Source: Phlebotomus papatasi
Taxonomy: Eukaryota; Arthropoda; Insecta; Diptera; Psychodidae
Assembly: GCF_024763615.1 (NCBI RefSeq)
Contig: NC_077222.1
Span: 63,798,001-63,862,000, forward strand
DNA length: 64,000 nucleotides
Direction: 5' to 3'
Made by a program: the position numbers and the translations under genes. Of the stretch, positions 35,254-46,798 are shown piece after piece. Every line of letters starts with the position of its first letter. Positions within the stretch are counted from its first letter, which is position 1. The notes under the pieces are model-generated. The model was not told where the DNA came from. It saw only the letters and a program-made list of their open reading frames with translations, and did not search any database.

Positions 35254-35382
35254 CAGAGTTGTGCAAGAATCGTTTGGAACCGAACAAACGTCAAATGAAA
35301 CTTGTACGTCAATTGCCAAAACGCTACCTAAACAAACTTATTTTGACGTTTATTCGGTTTCAACGGATCTTGCACACCTCTG
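35254..35382. mobile_element. hAT-like MITE, 8-bp CTTTAGAC duplication
   Basis: A 129-bp element with CTTTAGAC at 35246-35253 and again at 35383-35390. Its ends CAGAGTTGTGCAAGAATC and GATCTTGCACACCTCTG are inverted. CAGAG-type termini and an 8-bp target duplication are diagnostic of the hAT superfamily. The arms nearly meet (TTTGACGTT and AACGTCAAA are also inverted). The left tandem unit has a single TTTTAGAC at the equivalent site. Confidence 0.9.
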
Positions 35383-35494
35383 CTTTAGACGGACCTGCGA
35401 CTAAACTTGTTCGCTGTTGAATCAATTCCGTTTTTACAATTAATAAGGCTTAGCATACCATACGACTTTAGCCATAGACAAGTCCAGATTCTAA

Positions 35495-36008
35495 TGCCCT
35501 AGACACACTTACGACTAAAGTCCAGAGACGACTAAGCTAGTTCATAGCCAAGTCAGTTCCTGACACACTACAAATGAGGATTAGCATTCACTGGTATCCA
35601 CAAAACATACCTTTCCTGGGTTTTTATGCAGATATTTCTACTGAAATGCACTAATACTCCTCTGAAAATTATACTATTTGTAATATCATGTCTCAGTACA
35701 CGTCCAATAATTATTGTTAATTACAATTATTTGTGAGGTGGAAGGTAACTCGCGACTTAAGCCAATTTTGGCTATTCTAGCGGTTAATTCTAGTTGTTAT
35801 ACGTGAATTGTGAATTAAATTTAAAAGTAGTTTCATTTTCAAAGGAGTACTAGTGGATTTCAGTAGAAATATCTGCAGAAAATCCACGAAAGTTATGTTT
35901 TGTGAATGCCAGAAAATGTTAAGCCTCGTTTGTAATGTGTCAGGAACTGACTTGCCTATGAATGAGCTTAGTCGTCTCTGGACTTTAGTCGTAAGTGTGT
36001 CCAGGACA
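35495..36008. mobile_element. Harbinger-type element with long inverted arms
   Basis: 514 bp, TAA at 35492-35494 and 36009-36011. The ends TGCCCTAGACACACTTACGA and TCGTAAGTGTGTCCAGGACA are inverted, and matching continues for well over 100 bp per arm (GACTTTAGTCG, GTCAGTTCCTGACACA, AGATATTTCTACTGAAAT). It has no ORF. It is related to the smaller 2930-3061 element through its terminal sequence. Confidence 0.8.
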
Positions 36009-36049
36009 TAACATCTATATATAAGAAAAACGGTTTTTAGACTAAAGTT

Positions 36050-36245
36050 TTAGTCAAGTTCTCGAAGTTTTTAAAATACTAAATAACAAGCATCTGTATT
36101 AATTTTATCAGAGTTTAATAGGTCATTTGACTTATATCAATCCAATTCTGAGTCAAAATTTTCTAGAAAACCTTGACTGACAAGAAATTTGAGAAGTTAA
36201 GCTATGTGGCTAAGTAATAGGCCTGAAGCCCGTATAAGGAGGCCT
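36050..36245 (+). repeat. Dispersed repeat with CCTGAAGCC end, copy 2
   Basis: Matches 19790-19886 in order: GAGTCAAAATTTTCTAGAAA, GACTGACAAGAA, GAGAAGTTAAGC, GGCCTGAAGCCCGTATAA. It is less complete on the left. Confidence 0.45.
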
Positions 36246-37934
36246 ACGCAATCTTGTAGTCCTGGGTCTCGGGACAACCGATTATTCACTCTGCAAGACC
36301 CAGGACATGGAGCTCGATGCTCCCCTTTCTATGGTCTGATCAATACTGACACTCTTTCTTCTCGCATTCACGATACTCTCTTACTACCACTAAGGGAAAT
36401 CACACACGATTTTCAAACGAATAGCCGTTAGGATTATTGTAAAAGAACTGAATCCTACAATGTGTTCTCGTGAACTGCTAAAGGCCTTTTATTATATTTT
36501 TTTTTCTTTTGAAGGTACTGTGGTTTCACTATATACCAATACGTTAGTTAAAGGTATGGGATACTTTAGGCCTCACGCGCTGGATATTTTAAGATACAAA
36601 AAACTCGAATGATTAGACACACAGCTCTTTGTCTACAATGTTGGAGCAAATAAAACGAAAAGGAAAGAAATTTAATGGGGGGCACAACACCACGAAAAGC
36701 AGATGTTTGAAGTGTGGTAGGAATTGAACAGGCCTTAGTAAGAGCAAGCTGAAGTACAAGACTCCAATATTTTGAGGGATTCGCAGACTTTTCTTGAGGG
36801 GTGATAAACTTGCAAAGAAGGAAAAAAAGTTGAAGGCCCTTCTTGCAAGCAACTCTTCGTTCTTTCTCAGTGTTTGGGTGATGTGTTTATGTATTGGGGA
36901 GATTCACGTTTGGAAAAAGACACCAGGGAGAGACTTGGATGGTAGAGAACAAAGAAAAGTAGAAGAGGCAAAATCCATCTGCAAGCTGTTGTCGCGTCAA
37001 GAAACTTTATCTTACATCTCTTTGCTGTTTTTCGTGCACTACGCTCTATAAGGCATCTCTTCTTTTTTTTCCCACTGTTGATCAATTGTCGTCTTCGAGA
37101 CTAGAATACTTTTTCTTCATAGTCACTTTACCGCACCAGACTATCTTCAGTTTAAATTGCATGTAAATTTCATTTTAATAGAAATTCCCTACCGCTAGTC
37201 CATTATGGAATTGATACATTTCAGCATGTTTCGTTACCTTATATAATATATGAATATATGACGAACGACGAACAATAACATCAGACTACAACTTTCTAAT
37301 TACGACATCCCGTATAGTACAATCGATTATTTTATATTTTGGGACAGATACAGATATATTGACACTAAGTAGTGAAGATCACTTACATTATAAGCAGAGT
37401 TGAACTATTGTACATAATCTTCAGATTCCAGCAAATATAAATCCCAGACGATTGTATTCATTTTAAATAGTAGTTTGTGCTTACCTGGAAAGAAAATAAA
37501 AGAGTTCAGTTTATTGTTATAAGTATGCTCATGTTCTTTTTGTCAAATGAATAAACAATTGGTAAAAAGTACAAGCCGTGTATTACAATAGAACAATGTT
37601 TCCCAAAAAAGTCTTCAGTGTAATTCAGGTAATTGTGAGTATATTAAACTTTCGCTATCTCATATTTGGAAATTAAATGTGCTTATGAACCTTTGATTTT
37701 ATTCTTCGTAAGATTCTAGATATGAGATACTTTTACTAGAAGAGATTGGTCATTATGCTATGAAAAAATGCTTAGTGGTTAGGGAAGAGGGTGCTTTTAT
37801 CAAAGTATTTGAATGAAATTGCTACCTTTAGTGATACAAGTTTGAATAGTTTGATTATTTTAAGAAGATTATCAAAAATTACAATTTGTACGTATACTTC
37901 AGGAGAAAAACTCATTAAGAATAATTTAATATAG
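36246..37934. other. No convincing gene
   Basis: A block at 36246-36430 is GC-richer with a 75-codon ORF continuing from the repeat; no domain was recognised. The remainder is AT-rich and unstructured. Confidence 0.3.
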
Positions 37935-37936
37935 TA

Positions 37937-39049
37937 GGGGAGATTGGAGCAAAAACTCACAAATCGAAAAATTCAATATCTTCCAAGATAAAGAAGATAG
38001 CGGCTCAAAATTTTTGCTATAGATAACCTCGATAGATCTTCTTCAATGTCGTAAGTTTTTTAGAATTCGAACAAGGAATTAAAAAAATTAAAAAATATCA
38101 AAATTTTTAGCCATATTTTTGAAATATTTTGCTTGCAGAAGATATCAATTATTATCTACTTAATTTCTAAAATTGATGCACTGGCAAATATTTCCTAAAT
38201 AATTTGGATTCTTTGAATACGAATCCGCTATCTATTTTAGAATTTCACAAAGGTTCTTTTCTCCAGAAATCCTTTTATTAAAAATGGCGACTTGGGGTAA
38301 AAAGTAACAAAAGATATAGAGAAAAAGTAACAAAAAGCGAAGCAATTTCTGATGTCTCACGGCGAAAAGAAACGTCATGACCATGTCTCGCCGCTTGTTA
38401 TTTGCATTAGTCAAACGATTTGCAGTCTTTTGTGTGTTTTTTCTAAAATAGTATTAAAAGCGCTTTCTCGTTCAGATACACTATGAGAGAAATCCGAAAA
38501 ATTTAAAATAAAATTCCAGAAATGTTAATTTTCCCTGCAGTATTGGTCTAAAATCGGTGTAAATATTATCCTTTTTAGGTGTAAAATTAACATTAAAAAA
38601 TGTTGATATATTTTTACACCTAAAGTGTTAAAATTATGAAGAAAAAAAAGTTATTCGCACCCCCATTTTTTCTCAGTGTAGAGAAAAACGTGTTTTACAA
38701 AGGTGTAGATGAATAAATTTTCTATGAAAATGTCCTCTAGGAATTTTTTTTCAAATTTACGGAAGCCCATAATGAAGCGAATCAAAATGTGACAATACCC
38801 CATGTCTGGTACTATTTTTGAGAATTTTGAGTACATTTTTGGTACAATTTTGAGAATGGTCACAAAATTACCTTTTAGAAATCGCCTCGATAAACGTATT
38901 TACTTACAAAATAGAGGAAAATCACTTTCACAAAGTTGTAGAGCGGTAAATTTCCTGTAAAACTGCGCTAATTAGAAATTTCTGAAGCGCTCGAGTAGCT
39001 TGTAAAGAAATAAAATATCCGTTTTGTGACTTTTTGACCCAGTCTCCCC
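37937..39049. mobile_element. TA-flanked 1.1-kb element with nested MITE
   Basis: TA at 37935-37936 and 39050-39051. The ends GGGGAGATTGGAGCAAAAAC and TTTTTGACCCAGTCTCCCC are inverted. The CACTG-family element at 38479-38678 has inserted in it. Short minus-strand ORFs show no transposase motif. Confidence 0.65.
38479..38678 (+). mobile_element. CACTG...CAGTG MITE, copy 1 (shortened)
   Basis: 200 bp, starting CACTATGAGAGAAATCCG and ending TTTTTCTCAGTG, with TA on each side (38477-38478, 38679-38680). It lacks about 50 bp of the middle compared with the 254-256 bp copies. It carries a two-base AT insertion near its left end. Confidence 0.8.
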
Positions 39050-39428
39050 TACACCCTTCTTCTAAAAAAAACATGGTGTGTTCAGTTTTTAACCATTTAA
39101 TTGAATTTTTACGAAATACATCTGGCTTTTCCATTTTGAATGAGTGCATTATAAGAAAAATCTATTATAAGAAAAATTTTCGAATCATATTTTTCACTTT
39201 TTATGACGAATAATAAACTAAAATCCAGGCTAAAATCACTAAAAAATAGCTTAACTTAATTTATCTTTATTAATAGATTACATTACTGATCCAATTCATG
39301 GAAAAAATGCCGGACTCACCGATTTTAATCATTTCCCAAAATATTTTTCCGCATTTTTTTTCTTAAGTAAAACTGGTTCACGACTAATTTGACGGTTTAT
39401 GTATATTTTCGATCAGAATAGTTCCATA

Positions 39429-40272
39429 CACCGAGAAAAATTTGGATGGTATTATCTACAAATCTTGTCTTTAAATTCTACTGCCTCAAAAGATAGTAGA
39501 AAAAACCATCCTTCATACAAATTTTTCTTTAGAATCCGTCTCAAATTTTTAAAAATTACTACCTTATGGATAGTAAATTTTAATAGCCAGATGTTAAATT
39601 CCAATATATCCGGATAGTATATTTATACACAGAAAAAAATATTTTGTAAAAATGTTCGTAAATATTTGTGAATTCTATGGGGGAGTTACAAAATGCTCGT
39701 GAATCGTATAACCCACAAACATGTTCGTAAAAGTTTGTACTTTTTTTCACAAACATTGTTCGTAACATGATCATTTGATGAACATTTTTGGTACTTTTAC
39801 AAACATTTGTTCGTAAACACACAAAAAATGTTCGTAAAATTTTGTCATTTGTTCGAAAATGGTTGTTTGCCTGACGAACATTTACAAACAAATGACAAAA
39901 TTTTACGAACATTTTTTGTGTGTTTACGAACATTTACGAACAAATGTTTGTAAAAGTACCAAAAATGTTCGTCAAATGAACATGTTACGAACAATGTTTG
40001 TGAAAAAGTACAAACTCTTACGAACATGTTGGTGGGTTATACGATTCACGAGCATTTTGTAACTCCCCCATAGGAATTCACAAGCATTTACGAACATTTT
40101 TACAAAATATTTTTTTCTGTGTAGGATAATGAATTCTAAAGGCGAACAAGTATATTCTACAATTTCTACCAGTTCAATCTAATACTGAGTTTGCTGCGTG
40201 ACTTTTTTACTATCCGACTATTAAAATTTTGTAGGAAGGATAGTAAATTTTACCATACTAATGTTTTTGGTG
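39429..40272. mobile_element. TA-flanked element interrupted by a foldback element
   Basis: TA at 39427-39428 and 40273-40274. The ends CACCGAGAAAAATTTGGATG and ACTAATGTTTTTGGTG are a short imperfect inverted repeat. GATAGTAAATTTTA motifs occur on both sides. Without the inner 494 bp it is about 348 bp. Confidence 0.55.
39628..40121. mobile_element. Near-perfect foldback element, TTCGTAAA family
   Basis: 494 bp, TA at 39626-39627 and 40122-40123. The ends CACAGAAAAAAATATTTTGT and ACAAAATATTTTTTTCTGTG match completely, and the two arms of about 240 bp pair almost throughout. Arms contain many repeats of the theme TTCGTAAA/TTTACGAA. ORFs found here (up to 117 codons) are only readings of the palindrome. 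Confidence 0.9.
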
Positions 40273-40274
40273 TA

Positions 40275-42051
40275 CTTTTTCCCGCAATTTCAAGACCTTT
40301 CCAAAGAAACTAAACTTACCCTAATAGATTGACTCTTTCCATTGTCCATTTTCTTTAATTGACAAAATATCCGTCTAACATTAGCCTTACTTAACATTAT
40401 ATCATGAGATAAAATGTTAATTCCTTAAATAGTACGACCAACTTGCTCAGTTATTCTCGAAGGAAATATATTGTCAAATATAGAGTTTATTAAGATTTGC
40501 CTTCATTTATTTTTTTTGTGTAGTGTAGAGTAGATTCTTAATAATCTCATCTATTTATTGTCATGTCTCAAACACCAAAAAATCTCTAAAAATATATGAT
40601 CTACATTAAAAAATTTTAAAAAAGTAATTCTTGCAAATGTCGTCTCAGACATAGTTTTGTTCATAAGATCCAGACATTTCCGCTAGACATAATATTCCAA
40701 AGGTTGAATACAATGATAAGACTTTAGATGGTATATTTTATGATTAGGTTACAAGAAAGAAATGTATTTTTTCACGGTTTTACATGTTCACGTGGAAAAT
40801 ATAAGGGAAGTGTTTACATTGAGACGATGTCGTCGTCGTTTGCGTATGAAAACAAACAAAACGTTATCGTAGCTGGACTCTTCACTCCAATTATTATCTC
40901 TTTGCACCTTGAGAATTTTTTTATCTTCTAAAAATATTCTAAAGTTATCCAAGTATTGTCGCAACTTCTTGACTTTTTCCCACTGAATAAACTTCTTTGG
41001 CTTTTTTTTCCAAGTTGAAAAGTGCAAAATTGTTCTTTCCCCGTTCTATTTCTCAATACTTTACCAGAAAGAGTTAGACAAACATAATCTCTTGAATATT
41101 AATTTAAGAAAAAGTCGCAATAGAAATTTAACAGTTGTTAAAACGGTCACTGACATTAAGAAAAGCACATAAATAATAAAGACAAATTTTCTCACAACTT
41201 GCAATTCTGTGAAAATAAAATTCCCTGAATCACCTTCTCAATCTTCATTTGACATTCACTTAATTCACTTGGATTGTACGACGTACATTCAGGTGCACAA
41301 TTACCGATGGTTGTATAGGTGAAGCACGTGATTTTGCTGACGGATCCCATAATTTGTCATTTGAAAAATGTTATTGAGAAGCAAAAGAAGAACAAAATTG
41401 TCATAGCACGAATCCATTAGGGAGATATAGCAATCTCATTATGTAAATATAAACTTAATAATTGTGTCATGCAAAGTTGTGCTAAGAAAGCGAAAAACTT
41501 GAATATTTTTTTGTCGTCTTTGTACACCTTAATCATTCTTATCTATTACTTTCGAAATATCACATCAACCAAATAATGTTGGAAAAAGAAGAGCACATAG
41601 CTCCAAAGCACATTTTTATTATCTATACCAACTCAGAGATGTTCTTCTTTACATTTGCATTTTTACATAAGTCTCAAAATGTAGACAATGAAATTAATGA
41701 GGCATTTGGAAACATAGTTTTCGCTTTTTCTTCAATAAAAAATGCGAACCATGAAATAAATTAATTCGATACTCGTTTAATGCAATAATTACAAAATATT
41801 TATAAAAGTTTACAAATTGGCATAAGCAATTTCAATTTCATTCCCAAACCTTCCTAATACAAAATTTCATAAAACAGAATATTTAGGCTTTTTATTGAAA
41901 ATTTATTCAAAATGTGACGAAACTTTGAAATTTATTAAACTGTTAAATAAATTCAGAAATATGTAATAATAAGGTCAATAAATATGCGAATCTAATTCAA
42001 GTGAAGAGTAGGGATCTTAAAAAAAACTTAATTATATACATTCAGTCAGTT
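40275..42051. other. No gene seen
   Basis: AT-rich, with no recognised repeat ends. A small hairpin (TGTACGACGTACA) lies near 41276. Confidence 0.35.
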
Positions 42052-42187
42052 GGACAAGCAATTGTCGTAACTTCCTCATCATCTCATCAGCACTTCTTCT
42101 ATTTAAAAACATGAAAATGCAAATACTATACAAGAACTGCTGATGAGGCGATTAGGAAATTACGGCAATTGCTGATCCAACTGACGT
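42052..42187. mobile_element. Foldback element, CAGTTGGA(T)CAAGCA type, diverged copy
   Basis: TCAGTCAGTTGGACAAGCAA at the left is mirrored by GCTGATCCAACTGACG at the right. Inner CATCAGCACTTCTT and AAGAACTGCTGATGAGG pair. It is a diverged relative of 52177-52323. Confidence 0.7.
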
Positions 42188-42306
42188 TTTATTGATTGAA
42201 TGACGCACGAAATGTTGTCAAAAAATTTTATAATAATTTATTTTAATTTAATAAAAGTTATATACTGTTTGCGTTTGGCATAGCCATACAAAATTTTCAG
42301 AATATA

Positions 42307-42735
42307 GGGTAAGTCTGCCAAATTTCGGTATAGTTGCATGCAAGTATCAAAGTTTAAGTTTGAAATGTTATTTTTTTTAAATACAAATTGAATTTTTTTT
42401 TCTTAGTTCTTTATAAGGTGTGTTTCTCGGAACCTTGTAGACGATTTATCGTCTTCATTTTCTTTAAAATCATTCTTTATACATTTTAAAATGAATAAAA
42501 ATGTAGATATAGCTTTGGTTGCCTATTTCGGCCACATTCATTATAATAGTTCCTTGCCCTTCCGGGATTATTCCAATGTCTTTTTGATATCATCTCGTTT
42601 GTCCAAGTGACATATTTTGTTATTTTTTGTAGTGTATAATCTCTAGAGCATGCAAAAATTAAAAATTGATGGAAATTCAAGGAACAGAAAATGTGGCCGG
42701 AATTACAAGCTGGCCGAAATTTTGTGCACTTACCC
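42307..42735 (+). mobile_element. TA-flanked element, GGGTAAGTGTGCC family, copy 2
   Basis: 429 bp, TA at 42305-42306 and 42736-42737. It is collinear with 32438-32862 (ATAGTTGCATGCAAG, CATTTTAAAATGAATAAAAA, GCTGGCCGAAATTT). It is diverged by scattered substitutions. Confidence 0.85.
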
Positions 42736-43217
42736 TAACATTATTCTGTAACATAAATAAGTTATATACAATAAAATGGACAAATTTACTATATGTCAAA
42801 CATTCTTTGAAGAGACAAGATTTAAAAAATTAGCGATACTTAAATGCGCATTCCGAGCTTAAAATATATACAATTCAGTAGTATTTTCAGAAATGATCGA
42901 ATTGAGGAGCAAGAGTTCTGTTAAACACACAGAAGAGTCTTCAAGGATAGTCGAGCTATTGAGAGGGGTCGCACATAACTTGAAGTTAATATCTCAAACC
43001 CTGATCTCTAGAGCGTCATATAATTTCACATGAAACTGAAACTTTAAGATTTATAAAGTAATACAAAAAATGCTTCTTTGAACGAAACGTCACTTACATT
43101 ACTACACAGTTAAGATTTTTTTTTTAAGTTTTCCGTCTTGTTTTCATTTTTAAAAATCGTCGCTTAAATCAGCAATTGTAGTACATTGTAGGGCACCTAA
43201 ATCATCAATCTTTGTTA

Positions 43218-43410
43218 GGACAAGTGGGGCAGCTTTGCAATGAAGATTTTTTACTATTTTAAATGGAATTGTGTCATATCATGATAAAATTTAGCTTCGC
43301 AATTAGTTTAATTAGAGTTAAATTATATCATGATAAAAACCAATTTCAGTAAGCTAAGAAAAAAAGCCTAATTTCAAAGCTACCCCAATGCAAAGGTGCC
43401 CCACTTCCCC
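43218..43410. mobile_element. TA-flanked MITE, GGGGGAAGTGGGGC family, copy 1
   Basis: 193 bp, TA at 43216-43217 and 43411-43412. The left end is degraded (GGACAAGTGGGGC), the right end GCCCCACTTCCCC intact. The interior is self-complementary (ATATCATGATAAAA motif on both arms). Confidence 0.8.
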
Positions 43411-43499
43411 TACAGTCTACGTATTGCCAAATTCTTACAAGAATTGGTGATACAAGAGATGAAAAGTTATTTTAAAAATATTCGAGATGAAAAGAAATA

Positions 43500-44567
43500 G
43501 GGTAAGTGCTCATAATTTTGGACAGTTTCTAAATTTGGACACTTTGAGGGTAAAATTGGACACTAAAAATAAATTGATTAAAATGATGGATTTTTATTCC
43601 AATATTTGATGAAAAATGAATTCTATGTAAATATTTGTTCTTTTTGGAAGATTTTGACACTAAATACGTTAAATTTTGAATATGATTTGAGTTGAAATTG
43701 CTTTGTTGAAAATTCAGTGTGAGCAATTGCTTACGAGAAATATGACAGAACTTCGTGGCTTATTTCAGTCTTATTTAGTTTTGGTGAAGTACTAACAAAG
43801 TTTGTTCGCTGTTTTTGAGTGATATTATTGAATATTCATTGAATATTGTGTTGATTCACGTTACTGATGATTTGTACATTTGACCTGAAGTGAGATTTGC
43901 CTTGTGAATTATATTTTTCGTGTGAAAAATGGGAAATTTTTTAAGACATTCACCAGTGAGGTGATGATTCTTATTTTGGACAGGTGTTTTTCTCACGAAA
44001 TTTCGTGAAGTTTTAGCTTTTGTGATGACTAGGTTGGACAAATGCCTGGAGAAACAAAGGAGCACCATCTCTACGAAAGAGATGTAGCGAGAAATGCCTT
44101 GAAAGGCTCCCGGAAAGGTCAGGGAATGAGCGAATTTGCACGTACTTGGAGTATCGAAGTCAACTCACTTTAATGAATGATATGGAAAGTTTCCGGGCTT
44201 CTTGTGACATTCTACGTTTCCCTTTCATGAACAGGAAGAGGACTTGGTAAGATTGGTTCATGAAATGTAGAACAATGGGCATCCTGTTGAGGCGGATTAG
44301 CTGTCCAAATTTACAGACAAGTTGTAAAAATTAATAACCAAGTTGTCCAAAATAAGAGTCAAATTCACCTCTACATATCAATTCATTTTTAAACGTATTA
44401 AAACTAATTTTAGTAAAAATGAGATGATAAATAGCTTGCTAAGTTTCTTAACAATCCCTCTGAAAAGAGAGTAACAAAAAAAGTCAATTAGTATTGAAAT
44501 AATCGCACTTCAAACTTGGAACATCGATGCTTATAAGCAGACTGTCCAAAATTATAAGCACTTGCCC
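43500..44567 (+). mobile_element. pogo-like element with degraded DNA-binding domain
   Basis: 1068 bp, TA at 43498-43499 and 44568-44569. The ends GGGTAAGTGCTCATAATTTT and AAAATTATAAGCACTTGCCC are inverted, and GGACAGTTTC/CTGTCC follow. The right half retains translated traces of an N-terminal pogo/CENP-B-type domain (see 44069-44300). The catalytic domain is missing. A left-end fragment of a second copy lies at 44915-45062. Confidence 0.75.
44069..44300 (+). pseudogene. Remnant of pogo/CENP-B-type DNA-binding domain
   Basis: Frame 1 from 44069 gives LYERDVARNALKGSRKGQGM, then SEFARTWSIEVNSL and a stop. This fits the pipsqueak-type helix-turn-helix that opens pogo transposases (Y...L..A....R.GQ.....A..W.I....L). 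After a frameshift, 44217-44300 reads FPFHEQEEDLVRLVHEM, a stop, then NNGHPVEAD. That fits the CENP-B-type pattern of E..LV..I..M...G.P. Order and spacing agree with the family, but the gene is broken by several stops and a frameshift. Confidence 0.55.
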
Positions 44568-44671
44568 TAAGTGAAATATTAACTGAAATTTTAAAAACAT
44601 CTTATGATAAAAAAATTTGATATCAAGTGGTTGTTAATTTTTAACTACAAGAAAATTACATTTGAATAATA

Positions 44672-44872
44672 GGGGGAAGTGGGGCACCTTTGAAAGTGGG
44701 GTACCTTTGAAATTGTGATTTTTTTTTACATATTTTTAAATTAAATTGATAATTATCGTGATATAATCTAGCTGCACAAACAGATCGAGAAGCTAAATTA
44801 CTTTATGATATGGCTCAGTTCCACTTAAACATAGGAGATAAATCCCAATTTCAAAGGTGCCCCACTTCCCCC
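44672..44872. mobile_element. TA-flanked MITE, GGGGGAAGTGGGGC family, copy 2
   Basis: 201 bp, TA at 44670-44671 and 44873-44874. The ends GGGGGAAGTGGGGCACCTTT and AAAGGTGCCCCACTTCCCCC are exact over 20 bases. Confidence 0.9.
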
Positions 44873-44914
44873 TAGTCAATTAATAATTTTAAAAACTAGT
44901 AAAATCATATTATA

Positions 44915-45062
44915 GGTAGTGCTTATAATTTGGGACAGCTTGTAATTTAATTCTGGACACTTTGAAGATAAAGTTGGACACAACAAACAAATTGATTAAC
45001 ATTATGGAATTTTCTTCAAATATTTAGTGAATAGTGTATTCTATCTGAATATTTATTTCACA
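44915..45062 (+). mobile_element. Left-end fragment of the pogo-like element
   Basis: Preceded by TA at 44913-44914. GGTAGTGCTTATAATTTGGG, then GGACACTTTGAAG, AAGTTGGACAC, and GTGTATTCTATCTGAATATT follow the first 150 bp of 43500-44567 in order. No right end was found. Confidence 0.7.
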
Positions 45063-46538
45063 TTATGAGCATTTCTCCTAAATATTGCAGTATTTAGATA
45101 AAATCGTTTTTTTAAATTAATATTGTTCGAAACATCCCCTGTGATCTATTTTAAAATCTCATATTTTTTAAACACATTAATTATTTTCATCTGTAGTCAA
45201 AGTTATATTTGTACAACCACATAAAAAAATTAATCTCATTTTGCTGGCAACACTAACGATTATGATTTAGTTAAGTGTTGTGATAAAAAAAAACTTACAA
45301 GTTTTTAAAAGGTCATAAACACCGTATATCTATTATAACTCACTGCATATTATTTAAACACATAAACTTTCGGTTTTTTTCTGTTTAAAATATCAACAAA
45401 TGACATGTATAAGACAAAACTTTTTAAATTCTCTATGTACAAACTTTTCTAAAGGAAAATATGACACAAGTATTTACAAGACGTAGCTAAAAATTTAGTT
45501 TACGGAAATTGCTGAGGAAAAATTCCAATTTCCTCTCAAAAGCGACAAAAGAGATTCACCAACATCACTTTCTGAACAACAGTGAACCAAAAATTGCGTT
45601 GTCGGTTTGTATTTACATAAACTTTGTGTGACTAGGCTTTTGTGACTTGAGGATAGATGAGTTTTGGAAAAGAGAAGCACAGTGACTGATGATGATGTAG
45701 AAATATTCAAACAAACAAGAATCTTTCTCTTGATTTTTTCCTTTAGCACTCCATATTTTCCAAATAGACCAAGAAACCCTCTCAAAATCCCTACTACATA
45801 TACAAATGTAATCACACTGAAGAAAAAAGATGATAGAGGAACTTGAGGAGGAAAGGAGAAGATCTTTTGAAATTCACAATTCAGACATATAAAACTCATA
45901 CAGAAGTATTTTTTCAGCCTTTTGTCCTTGATCCTGTTTCTTCTACTTTGTGTAAAAATTTTCCCATACACACGCATATATCACGAATAAATTTATATAA
46001 ATTACGAGGGGTTGCAACCAATTTTATGTTAACAAATGAAAATCTTATATTTTCTTACTCTTTCTCTTATCGTGTAAATCACATAATTCACCAACCGAAG
46101 AATATAAAACACATACTGTTTACATAACACATAGTTTTACTGGTTTTACTCATAAACCTATTTAAAATGTATGCATCATTAAACGGTTTATAATTTTTAA
46201 TACTACAAATCACTATTGAAAATATTTGAAAGTAAAGTACATAATTGTTTCTTGAGTTCAACTTATTCCAATACTGAGGAAAAGTCTCTTTAGGAACAAG
46301 TGTTGAAACAAGTGTTAAAATAATCTTTCTTAATTTTGTGTAACAAGACTTAAAACAAAACTTAAGAGTGTAATCTACAAGCCTTGAAGTTACAGTTACA
46401 TTCTTGCAGTGAGTCTTAGAGGAAACTTTGTTTGAGTTATTTATAAAATTGTTCTTGGAGATTAAAAATGAATAAATGCAATATATTTTACACAAGATAA
46501 TTGGCAATTTGTAATTATTAAATAATATTTAAAAATCC
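45063..46538. other. No convincing gene; two long chance ORFs
   Basis: Minus-strand ORFs of 160 codons (45495-45977) and 139 codons (46088-46507) are the longest in the window. Neither shows a domain, a repeat-element signature or splice context, and their composition simply follows the AT-rich background. Confidence 0.3.
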
Positions 46539-46540
46539 AT

Positions 46541-46796
46541 CACTGAGAAAAAAATGGGGGTGCGATTAACTTTTTTTCCTCATAATTTTAACACTTTTTA
46601 GGTGTAAAAATATATCAACATTTTTTCATGTTAATTTTACACTTTTTAAAGTGTAAAATTAACATGAAAAAGGGTAACTTTAACCCATAATACACCTAAA
46701 AAGCATAATATTTACACCGATTTCGGATCAATACTGCAGGGTAAAATAAATATTTCCGGAATGTTATTTTAACTTTTTCGGATTTCTCTCACAGTG
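46541..46796 (-). mobile_element. CACTG...CAGTG MITE, copy 2
   Basis: 256 bp, AT on each side (46539-46540, 46797-46798). It is the reverse orientation of the 53006 copy: CACTGAGAAAAAAATGGGGG at the left and GGATTTCTCTCACAGTG at the right. An internal hairpin is formed by AGTGTAAAATTAACATG and its complement. Confidence 0.85.
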
Positions 46797-46798
46797 AT

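Larger units (their letters stand above)
34855..35481 (+). repeat. Tandem duplication, right unit (two insertions)
   Basis: The same unit as its left neighbour, expanded from about 252 bp to 627 bp by two clean MITE insertions, one at TTAA and one with an 8-bp target duplication. The two units differ by scattered substitutions, so the duplication is not very recent. Confidence 0.75.

Noticed and set aside
39580..40062. Overlapping ORFs of 60-117 codons on both strands
   Set aside because: They read the two arms of a foldback element, so their repetitive peptide sequences are a consequence of the palindrome.
45495..45977. 160-codon minus-strand ORF, the longest in the window
   Set aside because: No domain, no codon or composition signal different from the AT-rich background, no splice or promoter context. 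It ends near another equally unremarkable ORF (46088-46507).
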